From: Paracamarosporium sp. OC-R06-R3
Taxonomy: Eukaryota > Ascomycota > Dothideomycetes > Pleosporales > Didymosphaeriaceae
Direction: 5' to 3'
Length of the DNA: 64,000 bases
Assembly: GCA_019828545.1 (NCBI GenBank)
Contig: JACVRA010000280.1
Coordinates: forward strand, 1-64,000
Shown: positions 48,096 through 59,299 of the stretch, in pieces
Numbering within the stretch: position 1 is the first letter of the stretch
Layout of the letters: every line of letters starts with the position of its first letter
The notes under the pieces: model-generated
The model's input: only the letters and a program-made list of their open reading frames with translations
Databases searched by the model: none
What the model was told of the DNA's origin: nothing
Position numbers and translations under genes: made by a program

Positions 48096-48242
48096 CTACC
48101 GCAGACGTTTGCTGATACCGGATGGAGCTAAATTAGCGTTAGCAGCTCAAATCATCAAGAACACCAGTAAAAACGGGATTCACAGCCTCCGATTAGCTGA
48201 CGCTAATCCAGCTCCATCCGGCATCAGCAAAGTCTACGGTAG
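48096..48242. repeat. Hairpin element with 47-48 base inverted arms (MITE-like)
   Basis: The left arm, 48096-48143, begins CTACCGCAGACGTTTGCTGA. The right arm, 48196-48242, ends CATCAGCAAAGTCTACGGTAG read on the plus strand from 48222. The reverse complement of the right arm matches the left arm with only a few differences, through GGATGGAGCT and TTAGCGT. The central loop is about 52 bases. The whole is about 147 bases, encodes nothing, and fits a small non-autonomous inverted-repeat element or a structured RNA. I see no certain target-site duplication at its ends. Confidence 0.8.
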
Positions 48243-48837
48243 AAATCTTCGCAATATTAGTTACCCAATTGAGCTACAGCTACGGTACGCTTTCACTGGC
48301 CGCGGAGTCTGCGAGAACGGATCGTGCGGGACAAACTCTCCACAGTACAAATAAATTGGTTCTGCTCAAGAAAAAGAAAACAAAACAAAACCACTTCGTG
48401 CTGCTAGTACCTCCTCCGATGACATGATAAGCTTTTCAATATCAATGGCGACGCCTCAGATAGCCGTTGGAAGCCTTTGGAGCTATTCGGTCGGCTAAAG
48501 GAAAATTTCCCCTGGCGTAATTCTTAGAGCCTTGAAGCGGTTTTCAATTTGGACATCCATGGTTTCCCTGCGCAAAGAAACTGTGTTTCCAGCCCGGCAC
48601 AAAGGTTCGTCGTCGAGTTATGGATGCGAGCCGTGGTTCACAGAGAAAATCTCAATCATGTTGAATATGGTACCCGCTGAGTCATTCGCACACGCCATTT
48701 ATGTGCGCATCAGAACCCTCGCGTCTCATAATCCTTACTTCACCACAACTTCCACCTTTCAATCTCAACTTGTAACGAAAAGGATACCCCCTACCGGCAG
48801 AAACACACGTAGATCAGTGGTTTTTAGTTCGTCCACA

Positions 48838-49839
48838 ATGCCGGATATTAGGTATTTCCAAATCGAACAAGACCTCGCGACAGCTTGGCAATTCCAACGC
48901 GAAGCTGTGTTTCGATCCGAGCTCAAAACGATCTGGTCGACTGTAGACAGCTATTTAACAGTCTTAGATTCTAGCATCGTTTCTCCCCGCCGCCATGTTC
49001 TTAGCGACATGTTCAACAAGCCCACGGCCTTATACTTTGAACAGTCCGCGCAGTATGGTCAGTATAACGATGAACGCGGATACCCGTGTATACAACGTAT
49101 ATTCATCGCTTCGATTTACGAGGCATGGCGTGCCCGTTGTGGTGATGATTTGGACATAGAGTATGGACACTTTCTGGCAAATCCGGTGAGAATTACGAAA
49201 CGGGGTCCGAAGAGTTTGAGTGGAATCGCGGAGGCGCATCAGGCGTTGTGCAATATGGCTGAAAGAAGTGGACTGGCAGATGACGACTATGGCATCCAAG
49301 TCTTGTATCCGGCGGTTGTTCTGATTTGCGATGAAAAGGCTGCTCCTAAGGAAGGATACGATACGGATGAGGATGGACTTGTCAGCCTGCGCAAGGTTGC
49401 TGAACAGCTCACGGTGCTTGTCATGCGTACCGGTGCATCTTCAGGAATGGAGGTATCGCTCGATGACTTGGAGCAGTATGCGCTGCCGCTGGAACGAGTT
49501 GATGCGGAAAGCGTGAATGTTCGGCGGGTACCGTTAGCCGTGGCCGTGGACTTCATCGTGAGCCTCGAGGCTCGTACGACAGTTAAGACGGTGCAAAAAT
49601 ACGATAGCAAGTTATGTCGCCATGATGTCCCCGAGGGGGTGGACCGAACTGTCAGGACACATCCGCAGACGTGGGTCGTTGCTCTGATGGAGACGTATAT
49701 GAAGTTAGGCAGTGAGATCCCCAGGGATGTAAAAGAAGCAGTTGAACGGATTGAAGCTCGCAGCTCTGGGGTGTCATGTGATGTCGACTTTGAGCATGTG
49801 GAATGGTCGCATCGCTGGAAAGCTGGGTATGCTACCTGA
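48838..49839 (+). CDS. Unidentified soluble protein, 333 residues
   Basis: The open frame is intact for over 1.3 kb from 48532, but the first convincing start is the ATG at 48838 (MPDIRYFQIEQDLATAWQFQ); earlier in-frame ATGs at 48559 and 48658 precede sequence without coding character. The protein is acidic, without signal peptide, membrane spans or cysteine motifs. Notable segments: FIASIYEAWRARCGDDLDIE, GLADDDYGIQVLYPAVVLIC, and a C-terminal region with LEARTTVKTVQKYDSK. I do not recognise the family. The long clean frame with no intron and a steady composition suggests a real gene, possibly lineage-restricted. Confidence 0.6.
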   Translation: MPDIRYFQIEQDLATAWQFQREAVFRSELKTIWSTVDSYLTVLDSSIVSPRRHVLSDMFNKPTALYFEQSAQYGQYNDERGYPCIQRIFIASIYEAWRARCGDDLDIEYGHFLANPVRITKRGPKSLSGIAEAHQALCNMAERSGLADDDYGIQVLYPAVVLICDEKAAPKEGYDTDEDGLVSLRKVAEQLTVLVMRTGASSGMEVSLDDLEQYALPLERVDAESVNVRRVPLAVAVDFIVSLEARTTVKTVQKYDSKLCRHDVPEGVDRTVRTHPQTWVVALMETYMKLGSEIPRDVKEAVERIEARSSGVSCDVDFEHVEWSHRWKAGYAT

Positions 49840-50433
49840 CGTGGAGTCGAGTCTTCACGCATTGTATGTCCGAGTTATGAGTATACAGACCTCCGTAATG
49901 TCTCCGGCGTTTGGCTTCAGTTTTGACCTGGTTTCGCTTCCCCATATTTGTGGGTACTAGGCCCCCTTACTGCTCCCAAAGTACAGGTCGTAGGGGGTGT
50001 CTTTGTTGACGAGGTTTTGTCTCTCCGGGTTCCTACGGTTTTCCTTCCGGTTTGAACAGGTATGCTCCCGCTCGTGGGTTCCTTCGGTTTTCCTTCCGGG
50101 TATTTCTACGAGGCTGTCTCCTCGGGTTTTGCGGGTTGTCCTTCCCGTTTTGATGACTAATTGAGCCTCTGCTTTTTGGACGGAGAACCGTCTGCAGTCG
50201 GACTTGGCATTGGAGTAATTCGCTCATTTTCGAGGAATATGACCATTGTACGGGCTTCTGCTTCATCCAACTTCAAACCCTGTGAGATCACGCAGAGGGT
50301 GATCAAAAAGAGGGTCAGAAGATAGTGTATCAACTGTCGAGCTCTCAACTGAGCTGTGTGGCCTATATACGCTAACTACTAGGCAAACACGTAAGCACGT
50401 GCACCAAAGGCCCGTGCACCAAAGCTCCTGCCG
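49840..50433. other. Intergenic with a duplicated 24-base sequence
   Basis: It contains the repeat listed next. A minus-strand frame, 50157-50348, has a signal-peptide-like stretch (LIHYLLTLFLITLCVISQG) but no ATG before it, so it is not called. No other gene is seen. Confidence 0.45.
50027..50099. repeat. Direct repeat, two 24-base copies
   Basis: Copy one at 50027-50050 (GGGTTCCTACGGTTTTCCTT, then CCGG) and copy two at 50076-50099 differ at a single base (A versus T). They are separated by 25 bases and lie just downstream of the unidentified 333-residue gene. Confidence 0.85.
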
Positions 50434-51132
50434 TCACAAACCCGTATCTCCAAGAATAACAATTTTATCAATAAGTCGATATCTTAGGTCGAATTTATGA
50501 TCTATCATCATGCGGACAGTACTGCCTCCATTAGGAGTGCCGAGTATGGCGAAGAAGGCTGGATCCAAGAAATTATACTCGACGTGACCATTTGCTTCTT
50601 CTCGCATTGAAGTTGATCCGGTCCGTGCTCCAAATATTGCTTCCTTGGTATCTATGTTGACGATAGTTAAGCGCACGATGGCGCGTAGCTCCGTAGAGCC
50701 GCCCAATTTCGCAACAGCACGCTGCTAGCATTGCCAAAGGATTTCGGACGGGAAGAGTTTCATCTCCGAATTATGTTTGTCGCGCTCCTTGTAATTTTCA
50801 TTACATATTATAATTCCGTGCTCGACATCGAACCAGTTGGAGTACGCGGCATTATCGTAATCCGATGTCCCATTTGGACGGATATCGACATACCAAAGCT
50901 TCCCTATCATCAACCCGGCCGATGCAATTTTCATTCGCACGGCTGCTACTGCGTTTGGACGCAAGAATCCTTCGTCAATATCGTACACGCAATTATCGAG
51001 CGTCCTCGCAGTCGGCATCGAGAGATCGAAGTTCCGCAGGCGGTTCCACCTCACCCCCCCTTTTGCGAAAGCGGCATCGAAAAACTCTGCGATGTCGGCG
51101 GTAGTGCGGCACGGCTTAGGTGATTCAGACAT
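50434..51132 (-). pseudogene. Unidentified gene with one in-frame TAG
   Basis: The ATG at 51132 opens a frame (MSESPKPCRTTADIAEFFDA) that runs to a TAG at 50725-50727 after EILWQC. The same frame then continues without a stop for about 96 codons (QRAVAKLGGSTELRAIVRLT, followed by IVNIDTKEAIFGARTG) to a stop at 50434. The TAG is followed directly by CAG, so a Gln codon (CAG to TAG, one C-to-T change) would restore one protein of about 232 residues. No intron boundary could remove the stop neatly. Polar, soluble, with no signal peptide. No family is recognised. Either the first half alone is expressed, or the gene is inactivated. Confidence 0.55.
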
Positions 51133-51392
51133 GGTAGCGTTACTTGCGGTCAAATGGCTCAACGGGTAGTGTGTTGACACAACAGAAGAATGAAGCAAGT
51201 AGGAATCTATCTATGTCTGAGTTCCTTCTGAAAGTAGACCAGGAGCGTCCTGAAGCCGGCAGTCAAGTCCAACCGGAGACCGCTGAACATTTTCAAAGAA
51301 AGAGCTACACTGGACCTATGTGCCAAACAGTATACAAAGGGGCGTCCAGCCGCCAGAACTAGCGCTGTCATCAGGAAGGCCATCGCGAAGGT

Positions 51393-51500
51393 ATGCTAGA
51401 AAAGAAGAAATTTCACTGGGATGCTTGCGGAAAGAAACTGAATAGAAAGGGTATACTTAGAAGACACCTACAAGGGGCCTGTGAAGGAAAGAAGATCTGA
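51393..51500 (+). CDS. Short C2H2 zinc-finger-like fragment
   Basis: A 35-codon frame with CGKKLNRKGILRRHLQGAC resembles one degenerate C2H2 or C2HC finger (Cys, spacing, Leu, His, Cys). A frame to its left, 51200-51362 (SEFLLKVDQERPEAGSQ), may belong to the same gene, but I cannot join them. Only a fragment or an accidental match. Confidence 0.2.
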   Translation: MLEKKKFHWDACGKKLNRKGILRRHLQGACEGKKI

Positions 51501-53799
51501 CAGTATGTTCGTTTGTCACAGCACATGTTCGTTACTACCGTTAACATCGCTTGACGTGCCAGGAGTCATCATCAATTGATCGAGCGATGAAAATAAAAAT
51601 ACGATAACACGAATTTCTTTCAAGCGATCATGTACAAGATTCCCAATATCGACATCAGGTGCTGCTCGCATGTGGTCGAGTCACCGATACCCAGGCTGGT
51701 CTCTACCTACTCGACAGGCCTCTAGCGAAGGGGCTTTGAAGGATCGAGTGTGATATGTATGCAAATGCGAACAGCTGGAAAGCCTCCCAAGCAGAATATT
51801 GTAACAAAAACCTCAAAGTTAGTTCTATTCGCGTTTTTTTTTGGTTGATTAGGGAACAGTGTATCGTGAATACGTCGGTCTGCTTTGCTTTGAATTCGCA
51901 TGTCGATTCCCGATTATCTGCCATTTGTGGCCATCATGCGTCAGAATATCGCAATGATGGGGATCTCAGTCGATTTGTTTAGCCAGAACAGAGCACAAAA
52001 ATTGTGAAGTAATGGAGCAAGTCGGCTCAGTAGAAGCAACCCTGGGAGAGCTCGCCCATAGGGGCACACGCCCAACACACACCACTCTTCGCCCTCCAAT
52101 GTGCACAACAATGGATGTAAGCATCCACTACGGAGATTGCTGCCCTTCCCCACCGCCCGTCTCTCAGGCTCGTTATCTTCTCAATGACTTCCATGAAAAC
52201 GAAGGATAGAGACAAAACTGCCTAAATCGAGACTCGATCAGTCACAGACTGTCTTCATGTAGCGATACTGTAAACATGTTTGTGGAAACAACATAGAAGC
52301 ACGGCTCGGTTGGGGTTCGCTGATCTTTCTTCTGCCATGTCGCTGGCCACGGTCGAGAACCGCCACGTAAAGCGCCAGGCCACTCATAGGCTAGGTTTTT
52401 AGGTAATTTCACGCAGAATCAAGGAATCGAAATGTCATTTTCATTGGTCCCACGCACGCCCTATCGCGAAGTATCACTTCGTACTGTAAGGTGACTACAT
52501 CCTCGACGCACGTATACGTAATTTTCGCCGTATCAGTACGCTGGATTTCGATCTAGGTCAGTCGATTCCAGAGCAACGAAGCATGTATAGGTATTTGAGG
52601 ACGTGGGAAATTACTACCAGGCATGCAGGACTATTGCGCTAGCCCCACAAAACTGTCAACGAAGACTCTTTCTCTTTCTCTTTCATCGATCTCTGACGAC
52701 ACCTGACAGTTTGGCATATTTATACCCTATGTGACGTCTTTCATGTCCCATAATTATGCAAGGGGGGGGAGAGGAAACTCCAAGTCCGTAGCTTCGTTGG
52801 CGTAGATCACCGGTGTTGAGATCGGTTTGTCCATCGATTTTCATATGCTAGTGAGTGAGCACTGACATAATTTCCATGACAAATGAACTCTTGTGAAGAA
52901 TTCCGTCTGAAAGTCACATTGAGTTCCTGCGGCGATTGTTGCTTCCTGACATACGATTCATCATAGGCGTCAATCCTTCCTGACTGTATTCAGCAGCATG
53001 GTATCCCTTTTGATAGTGAGAACATGGGCAAATACGGTCACACTGCGCGAATGCGAGATGAAAAAAGAATAACGTGAGAGCTGGAATACCTGAGCGGTGA
53101 TTGCGTTCCTCTTGGTGAAGCGAGAATGGTTTGAGTGTTAACTTGAATGAACTCGCGCCCTCATAGGCTGAGTGTATTATGTGCCGGTAGGTGGTGCGTA
53201 AAGGTGCCTGAGTAGTAGGTAAGGTAGAACATGTCGAGATTAACTCCGTACTGCATCGAGACCTTGAAATCCATAACAGAGCTGTCAAAAGGGCTTAGCT
53301 TGTTTCGAAGGAACAAGTCTTAACAGGACTCCGCGTCTGCGCTAAAATTGCAGTGCAGTGGAGAAGATGGAGAGGGTGGAGGGCTAACATGACAGCTGAT
53401 TGGTCGACATGCTCGTAGCCCACGTAGAATAGCCTGCGACAAATCCTACACGATCGCAGAATTTCGTAATACCTTCAATCAAACAGACTTCATCTTGACT
53501 TTCGTTTTTTTCTTGTTTCGCACATCAGAAAGTGCTGAGGGAGCATCATAACACTCGCGTATGCGAATGACGAATGACCAAATCTTGCCAGTCGGTTTTG
53601 GTCGACGCGGGTGGATATATGCTGTATGGGAATGCTGTCATCAATCTTGACTAAGATTTGCAAAGAATCGGCACTGATTCTCTGACCAACTTGTGCTCTC
53701 CTGATGGTATTACGATACTAGGTCCTTGTGTTAATCTGCCTTGCTGCATGGTGACGATATCTATCCTCCATCCAGTTTCCCAGTCTCTTGCCATACATG
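51501..53799. other. Gene-poor region
   Basis: About 2.3 kb without a supportable gene. Frames such as 52914-53288 on the minus strand have no domain. No repeats or RNA genes are recognised. Confidence 0.45.
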
Positions 53800-55460
53800 A
53801 ACAAAACAACAGTACCACCTATAAGTACTGGCAGTGTCATAATAACAAAGGTGAGCATGCGATTCGCAATTAGATTCGTTCAACCCAGAGCGCGAATACG
53901 AGAACAAAGATAGTCGCCATAACATTGCGAGTGAAGTAACACCGATGAAAGTATCGGCGACCATCTATGAAATATTGTTAAATATTGAACGCGAGAGAAT
54001 GTAGGAGTCACTCACATCGGTATAGACATCCGTGAGGTAAGTCAGCGCAACACTACCGATTGGTGGCATCGCGAATTCTTAGGGCCCAAGTCCGACAGCA
54101 ACGATGAGCCAACTCATGCCCTTGCTAAGCCCATAACCAGTAAGAATCTATGCAGCCGGGAACACAGGCGCGAAATCAAGCAGCAGCCAAAAGCGCGTCT
54201 CGGGCTCGTACACCTCTCTGTTTCTGTGAACAAAGTAGAGGACAATCCCATCGCTGAGAGGCGCACTCGATGTTGTACCTATAACGTCGCCGACGAAGAG
54301 TTGCAGACTGATCGAGTTGGTGTTGACCCAACGTGTGACCCTCGTGAGTCGGTACCACGGCGGAACTGCGCAGTAAAATCCGCTACATACCTTTGGGATT
54401 TATAGCAAATATATGGTTTAGTGAGAATGGTAAGGACTCGTAGCTCAACGGGTAAGGCGGCGGTTGAATATTTCGCTGTATAGGCTGCGGAGCCTTACAA
54501 ATCCTCCACAGACAACTTCGAACTGTCGTACCTGATCCCCTTCCAAATCTATCGCAGCAATAGTCCCAGCTTTGTCAATACGCATAGACTCTGGAGCCAG
54601 TCTGACGATGGCAGAATCATCAGATCTACTGCAGTGGCGTTGAGCTTGTATGGAAGAGCCGGCATATATGTGGCAACCAGAGTGACCGCGACTTGCAAAC
54701 CGACAGTTACAGGACTGTACAGAAGAGCGATATTTAACACGGCCGGTATTGTGCACTGAATGAGAAGCGGCTAATAGATGTGGTGTGCAAACCTCTTGAA
54801 ACTTCCGGGTGTTATGTACCATAACTTCAAGCGTTCGATATAGCTCTTCTGTGGAGGCATGAGCTCTATTATGATAGAACTAATAGGCTTGGGCTGGTTT
54901 TCGTCAGTCTTCAAATCCGGATCTTTCATTGCTTCACCGGTTGCATGGACTGATGATTGAGCAGCTTCAGCGAAATTGTCGATGGGTGGGACAACCTTGG
55001 TTTGCTCGTAGAAGAACGTGAAAAATATAAAGCAGATGCTCATGCAGATGGTAGTCCACATATGGCCAGCCCTGACGCACTGTGATACAGCCGGCGACGA
55101 ACGCTGATGTTGACGTCCCGATCGTCATCGTGCAGATGTACGGATTATTCATCGAGCGTCGCTGGTGGACGAAGTATACGTTAACAATGGTCATCTGGAC
55201 GATAACTTCGGACAGTGGTCCAATTAGGCGCTTGAACACTTGTATGAGGTATAGGTCCGCGGTTGGCGTCATCTTCGCGGTCCAGATTGGGATAGCAAAG
55301 GGTGCAAGAGAACCAAGGATCTAGATCGGTCGCCTCCGTGCTTGAGAGCGAATGAAATGAAAAGCAGTGACCCGATACCAAGTACCACTGTACCTGGCGC
55401 ATAGCTGTTCTGAAGAGCCTCGTAACTGAGCGAGTTCAATGTTCATCGGTGACCAAGTCG
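53800..55460 (-). pseudogene. MFS transporter pseudogene (DHA1/HOL1-like)
   Basis: Read from right to left on the minus strand, pieces in all three frames follow the order of a 12-span major facilitator: GSLAPFAIPIWTAK, GPLSEVIVQMTIVNVYFVHQ then RRSMNNPYICTMTIGTS (inter-span motif), FFYEQTKVVPPIDN at the end of the sixth span with a long charged loop after it (KPISSIIIELMPPQKSYIER), LYSPVTVGLQVAVTLVATYM, APLSDGIVLYFVHRNREVYE, PETRFWLLLDFAPV, and SVALTYLTDVYTDMVADTFI near 53930. Multiple stops and frame changes remain after allowing for introns, and the first spans are not recognisable. The family moves small molecules by proton antiport. This copy is dead. Confidence 0.75.
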
Positions 55461-56416
55461 GGGGGATTTTAAATGTTCTGACAGTGATTCGTCAGCTTTG
55501 AATGTTGCCTAGGTGTAAAGAAGCGTCAAACCGAAGTTGAGATTCTTCTCCCAGTCTTTCCAATTCTACAAGAAGTCAAGCACAGCCGCTCATAGGTTGG
55601 AGCTTTACGGGTCAGTGTACTAGCTGATCGATTGGATCGTTCGATGGAGCGGGTACATATACCACGTGGTAGCCCTCAGCATCATCGGAGACATCTCGAA
55701 TCTCTACAATCTCAGTTTCAATATCCTTGAATGTGAATAAGATCAGGAGATAATGGTGGTCATGCCAAGGAGTCATCATGATTTGGTGTCGAGACCGACT
55801 ACATCTAAGCGAGGAAGCGAACTCGGTGAGTCACCGAAGACATATCAACGCCCTCGGAGTTCTTACACCAAGGGTTTATCGCGTCTACCGCGTCCCGACT
55901 TGCTCCTATGCAGCATCGGAATGTAAGGTTGAGGTGCGGCTTGAAGACAATCTGCGCCAAGTTGGTAAGGCTTCCGACTGACCGAGCAGGGCTCCATCTC
56001 CTTCATTGTTGGCTCGAACCCATTCGAGATTGCGTTTTGCGGGGATACTGCGACGAGATGAGGATAGCTGTGGAGTAGGTGCCTGGTGCACGCGCGGTAG
56101 TTCACTGGTTCAGGCCGAAGATCTCGGCGCGCCGGCCGGACCTCTCCAGTGTGGTTAGGCAACCATCTCCTTGTGAAATGGCACCGTAGGAAGATCCACA
56201 ACGGCACTTGGTAACCCGCATGCATGGTGGATCTGCTGATGCATGTTCATGAACGGAGGATATAGACGTGTGAATGTAGCTTCTTTCTTGATCTTGCCTT
56301 ATTTTTGATGCCATAGGCACCAGCCGGACAACACCACGATGACCAGAGTCTTCACCAACGCCCGCGTATTCGCAAAGTCGAGCGCGCACTAGCCAGAGAT
56401 CAAGGTTTCAAGCTGC
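55461..56416. other. Intergenic or unrecognisable decayed sequence
   Basis: Between two pseudogenes. No domain is visible in any frame, but the region may include decayed 5' parts of the MFS or amidohydrolase genes. Confidence 0.4.
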
Positions 56417-57466
56417 ATGGTAGCTCGAGGCGAAAGGATACTTCACGTTGGGATTGGAAAAGATGCGTTTGTTCAAGACCTCCTTCGCTCTGGCGCTGGA
56501 GTGACCGTTGCGCCAGGACTCATTGATGCGCACACCCACCTCCTCTTCTTCGGCTTGTCACGTCAAAAGCTCGACCTCACATACTGTGCATCCCTCGAAG
56601 AAGTGCGCACTACTATCTTAGACCATGGTTGATCACGCCCCCAGGGAGCAGGTCGATGTAGCAGTTGCGCGGATGCGAGAGTGGCCGACATCCACATCCT
56701 CGGAATGTTGAATTATCGGTAGTATATCATTTGCGATGGTGTTGTCGATGGATGCAAAGCTGAATTTGGGTCATCCGTACACCTGATGCGTCGATGTCGT
56801 CGAACCATTGTGGCCCACAGATGCGATGAACGAAGTTGTCTCCAATACAACACAGGCTAGACTCCAGGTGGCAGTCCACGCAATCGGAGACACGGCGGAC
56901 CGCCATCAATGCAATCGCCAATTCCAATAGTCCAGACAGCAAGCACCGCATCGAACATCTCGAACTTACGACCGAAGAAGACGCTAAGCGATTAGGGCAG
57001 CTTGGAATCACCTCGTCCGTACAGCCAGTGCATTCAGATCCATCAATCTTGATAGACCACCAAAAGCTAGTTGGTCGTAAAGCTCTTGAACGCGCGTCTT
57101 CGTACGAGGGGTTTCTAGACGGTGGCCTTTGTGTCGCATTAGGCGCGAATGCACTGACTGCGGTCCATCTTCCACTACCCAACTTGTACAATGCTACAAC
57201 GAGGAGATCCGCGACGCGACCTGACGTTGCAGCGAAAACAACTCCGCATCAGGGGATATCCACGACACAAGCTTCCCATGCCGCAACAACGAATGCAGCT
57301 TGTTCACGGGTTTCAAAGACATGCACGGGAAGGCGGAGGAAAGAGCAGCGAGCTGATTCCATAGTCCTCGATTGTGTCTGGAGCGCGGGCACCTTGCTAA
57401 TGGCGACGATTGAACAAACATGGTCAAGAGTGAGGCAACTATATCCTGCACATGTGTCTCAGGCTT
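56417..57466 (+). pseudogene. YtcJ-type amidohydrolase pseudogene
   Basis: The first part, from 56417, includes VTVAPGLIDAHTHLLFFGLS, the metal-binding HxH of the amidohydrolase superfamily. After a large deletion, a second part from about 56840 reads RTAINAIANSNSPDSKHRIE, HLELTTEEDAKRLGQLGITS, SVQPVHSDPSILIDHQ, then FLDGGLCVALGANALTAVHL and PLPNLYNATTRRSATRP, and a damaged end with IVLDCVWSAGTLLMATIEQT. This is the usual order of YtcJ-like enzymes (VHAIGD, HRIEH, SVQP, GTDAP). The sequence between HxH and the second part is absent, frames change, and the conserved GTD before the proline is GAN here, losing a metal ligand. Not functional. Confidence 0.75.
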
Positions 57467-58150
57467 GATCTCTCTCTGAGCAGCTGTTGTATGGCATGAT
57501 GGAACGAGATATAATGATTTTTAAGATTACTACCTGCTACCAGTAAGCCTTGAACATCGCATACAGTGAAATCACAAGTGAACATCAGATTCGCATTTAC
57601 CTTCCGCCTTGCCCAGCATGGTGCTGAAGCCTTGATCCAAACATGATAGCGGTATCTGCGTGGAAAAAGCTGAGAAAAGTTAGGACCTCATCGTACTATG
57701 TCACGGCATGTATGAGGTGAAATTCAAACGTAGAGTCATCGAATAGACGTTGGAAATGGTTGTGAATGGACCATATAAAGGATTGGTGGTGGCGTTCCAT
57801 TGCAGCGACTCCCTTAACTTTAGTGGCCTGGTGTGTCATCGGACGACCTCGTTCGGCACTGGCTCCGTTCGCTTCGCAGATAACGACGCAGTACTAGACC
57901 GGTGTTTCCGTTGTGGCAGGCTTTGCTATACAGGATTCGGGCGTGGACAAAGCCATCCGGAGCGATTGGTGTAAAATCTGCCGAACCCTTGGCCGTCGCG
58001 GACAAGCCTACCTAGGTCATATAATGTTTAGCGTGCCTAAAGTTGTGTTGGTCTTTACCCAAGACGCGACCTCAAGTTGGCGGCGCGGGTGCCACTGGGA
58101 GGTTTGCTCCCATCGACCTGCTTCAATTTTCCGACAGAGGTCCGCCAAGT
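57467..58150. other. No gene recognised
   Basis: Lies between the amidohydrolase relic and the FAD oxidoreductase relic. The last few hundred bases may hold the decayed N-terminus of the latter, but I cannot align it with confidence. Confidence 0.4.
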
Positions 58151-58389
58151 TTAGCAGTGCGTTCAATGGGCTCTGAAGCACAGAGCCAGCTTAACTGCCG
58201 TTGGCGGCGGCCACAGCGGCCATTGTCTTTCGCCCGCCATTGTATTCATCGATATGAGTGCCTTTGCCCGTGTGAGCATTATTGAGGTGGGAGATGATCG
58301 ACTCGATACTCGTTCAGATACTGGTTCATGCGTTGTCGCTGAGGCTGGGGGCAAGACAGGAGATATTATCCGCCAGACGATGGGGATGG

Positions 58390-58442
58390 GTAGGCCGGTG
58401 CCTTCGGTGAGTAGGCCGGTGCCTTCGGTGAGTAGGCCGGTG
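58390..58442. repeat. Tandem 21-base repeat, about 2.5 copies
   Basis: GTAGGCCGGTGCCTTCGGTG plus A is repeated at 58390-58410 and 58411-58431, followed by a partial third copy to 58442. It lies in the PCMH-domain region just before the inverted segment, where relatives have a short loop (the GLAVPLGARPSV block), so it expanded inside the gene. Confidence 0.9.
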
Positions 58443-58466
58443 GCCCCGGGGGCTCGTCCGAGCGTA

Positions 58467-58636
58467 CGTCTTCTACGAGAACAGCAGAAGCTGGTCGGCG
58501 TTGTTCTGGAACGTAGTCAACACAAAAGATTCGACCAGGCTTGGCGCTGACTATGACAGCACCCACGATAGCGTAGCATGCAAGCCCATGCCATCTTGCT
58601 GGGTGTCCAACGCTACCTTGGAGCCACAGCCCTTCA
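58467..58636 (-). pseudogene. Inverted internal segment of the BBE-type oxidoreductase
   Basis: On the minus strand the DNA reads without a stop REGLWLQGSVGHPARWHGLA, CYAIVGAVIVSAKPGRIFCV, then DYVPEQRRPASAVLVEDV. In intact relatives this block lies between the GARPSV and DLLWAIKG blocks, which here flank it on the plus strand. Reversing 58467-58636 would recreate that order. Codons on both sides are preserved up to the breakpoints, so the inversion looks precise and not old relative to the other damage. Confidence 0.8.
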
Positions 58637-59299
58637 CGATCTGTTGTGGGCAATCAAAGGCGCCGGTACAAATTTCGGCATCGTGATCAGCATGACATCC
58701 AAGACTTACCTGACTTCTGCTTGTTTGGTTCGAAACTGGATTCCCCCAATGAGCGGCAATGACGAGACATGTTCGACTCAGCGATTTTGATGACCTCTTT
58801 GCTAAGCGGCTCCGCCGAAACTCGCCTTCGCGGCGCCTATGCCCATCCCAGAGGGTTCAGTTTGGTGACCTGAAAACAACATGCAAGTCGTGAACGGCGT
58901 GGGTTTGTTCGAGATTGAGATGCATGTGTCCAAGTTGCACGGCGGACATGGCGGTGGTAAAACCTCCTCCTTCAATCGATGTGTATTCGAAAAGAAATCG
59001 GCAAGGCAAAAATGTTCCGTCTCTTGGTCGCAGTTATGGGACCGTGTTCAACACCGCTCTGCTATCTCCTTCTGCTGCATTGCGGAGGAGCCGTTGGTGA
59101 TGTTGCGGCTGATGACACGGCTTTTGGCTGTCGCGGTTGGGATTTTGACTGCGTGGTGACCGGTGTCTGGTATCGCGATCAAGATCATATCGTGCAGTGA
59201 ACCTATGATATTGTTAGCACTTTATTGTCTCAAGTTGCGAAACGTAGCGCCGACCTTGGAGGGCTAAACCGGTCGCGCCTAGGCCTGCCCGTGTTCCAA

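Larger units (their letters stand above)
58160..59200 (+). pseudogene. BBE-type FAD-linked oxidoreductase pseudogene with an internal inverted segment
   Basis: Plus-strand pieces, in order: VQWALKHRASLTAVGGGHSG then HCLSPAIVFIDMSAFARVSI (FAD-binding PCMH region), VVAEAGGKTGDIIRQTM, GARPSV near 58450-58466, DLLWAIKGAGTNFGIVISMT from about 58638, VVNGVGLFEIEMHVSKLHGG then HGGGKTSSFNRCVF, and TPLCYLLLLHCGGAVGDVAA then TAFGCRGWDFDCVVTGVWYR. The segment that should join GARPSV to DLLWAIKG is present but on the minus strand (separate entry). The later parts contain frameshifts and a deletion around 58790-58880. The family oxidises diverse alcohols and alkaloid-like substrates with covalent FAD. This copy is inactive. 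Confidence 0.8.

Noticed and set aside
50157..50348. Possible small secreted protein on the minus strand
   Set aside because: The signal-like sequence has no ATG upstream in frame; the frame opens at TTG only.
54430..54500. tRNA-like A-box (GTAGCTCAACGGGTAAGGC), with a similar GGCTCAACGGGTAG near 51150
   Set aside because: No B-box or cloverleaf at the right distance in either place; the first lies inside the MFS pseudogene.
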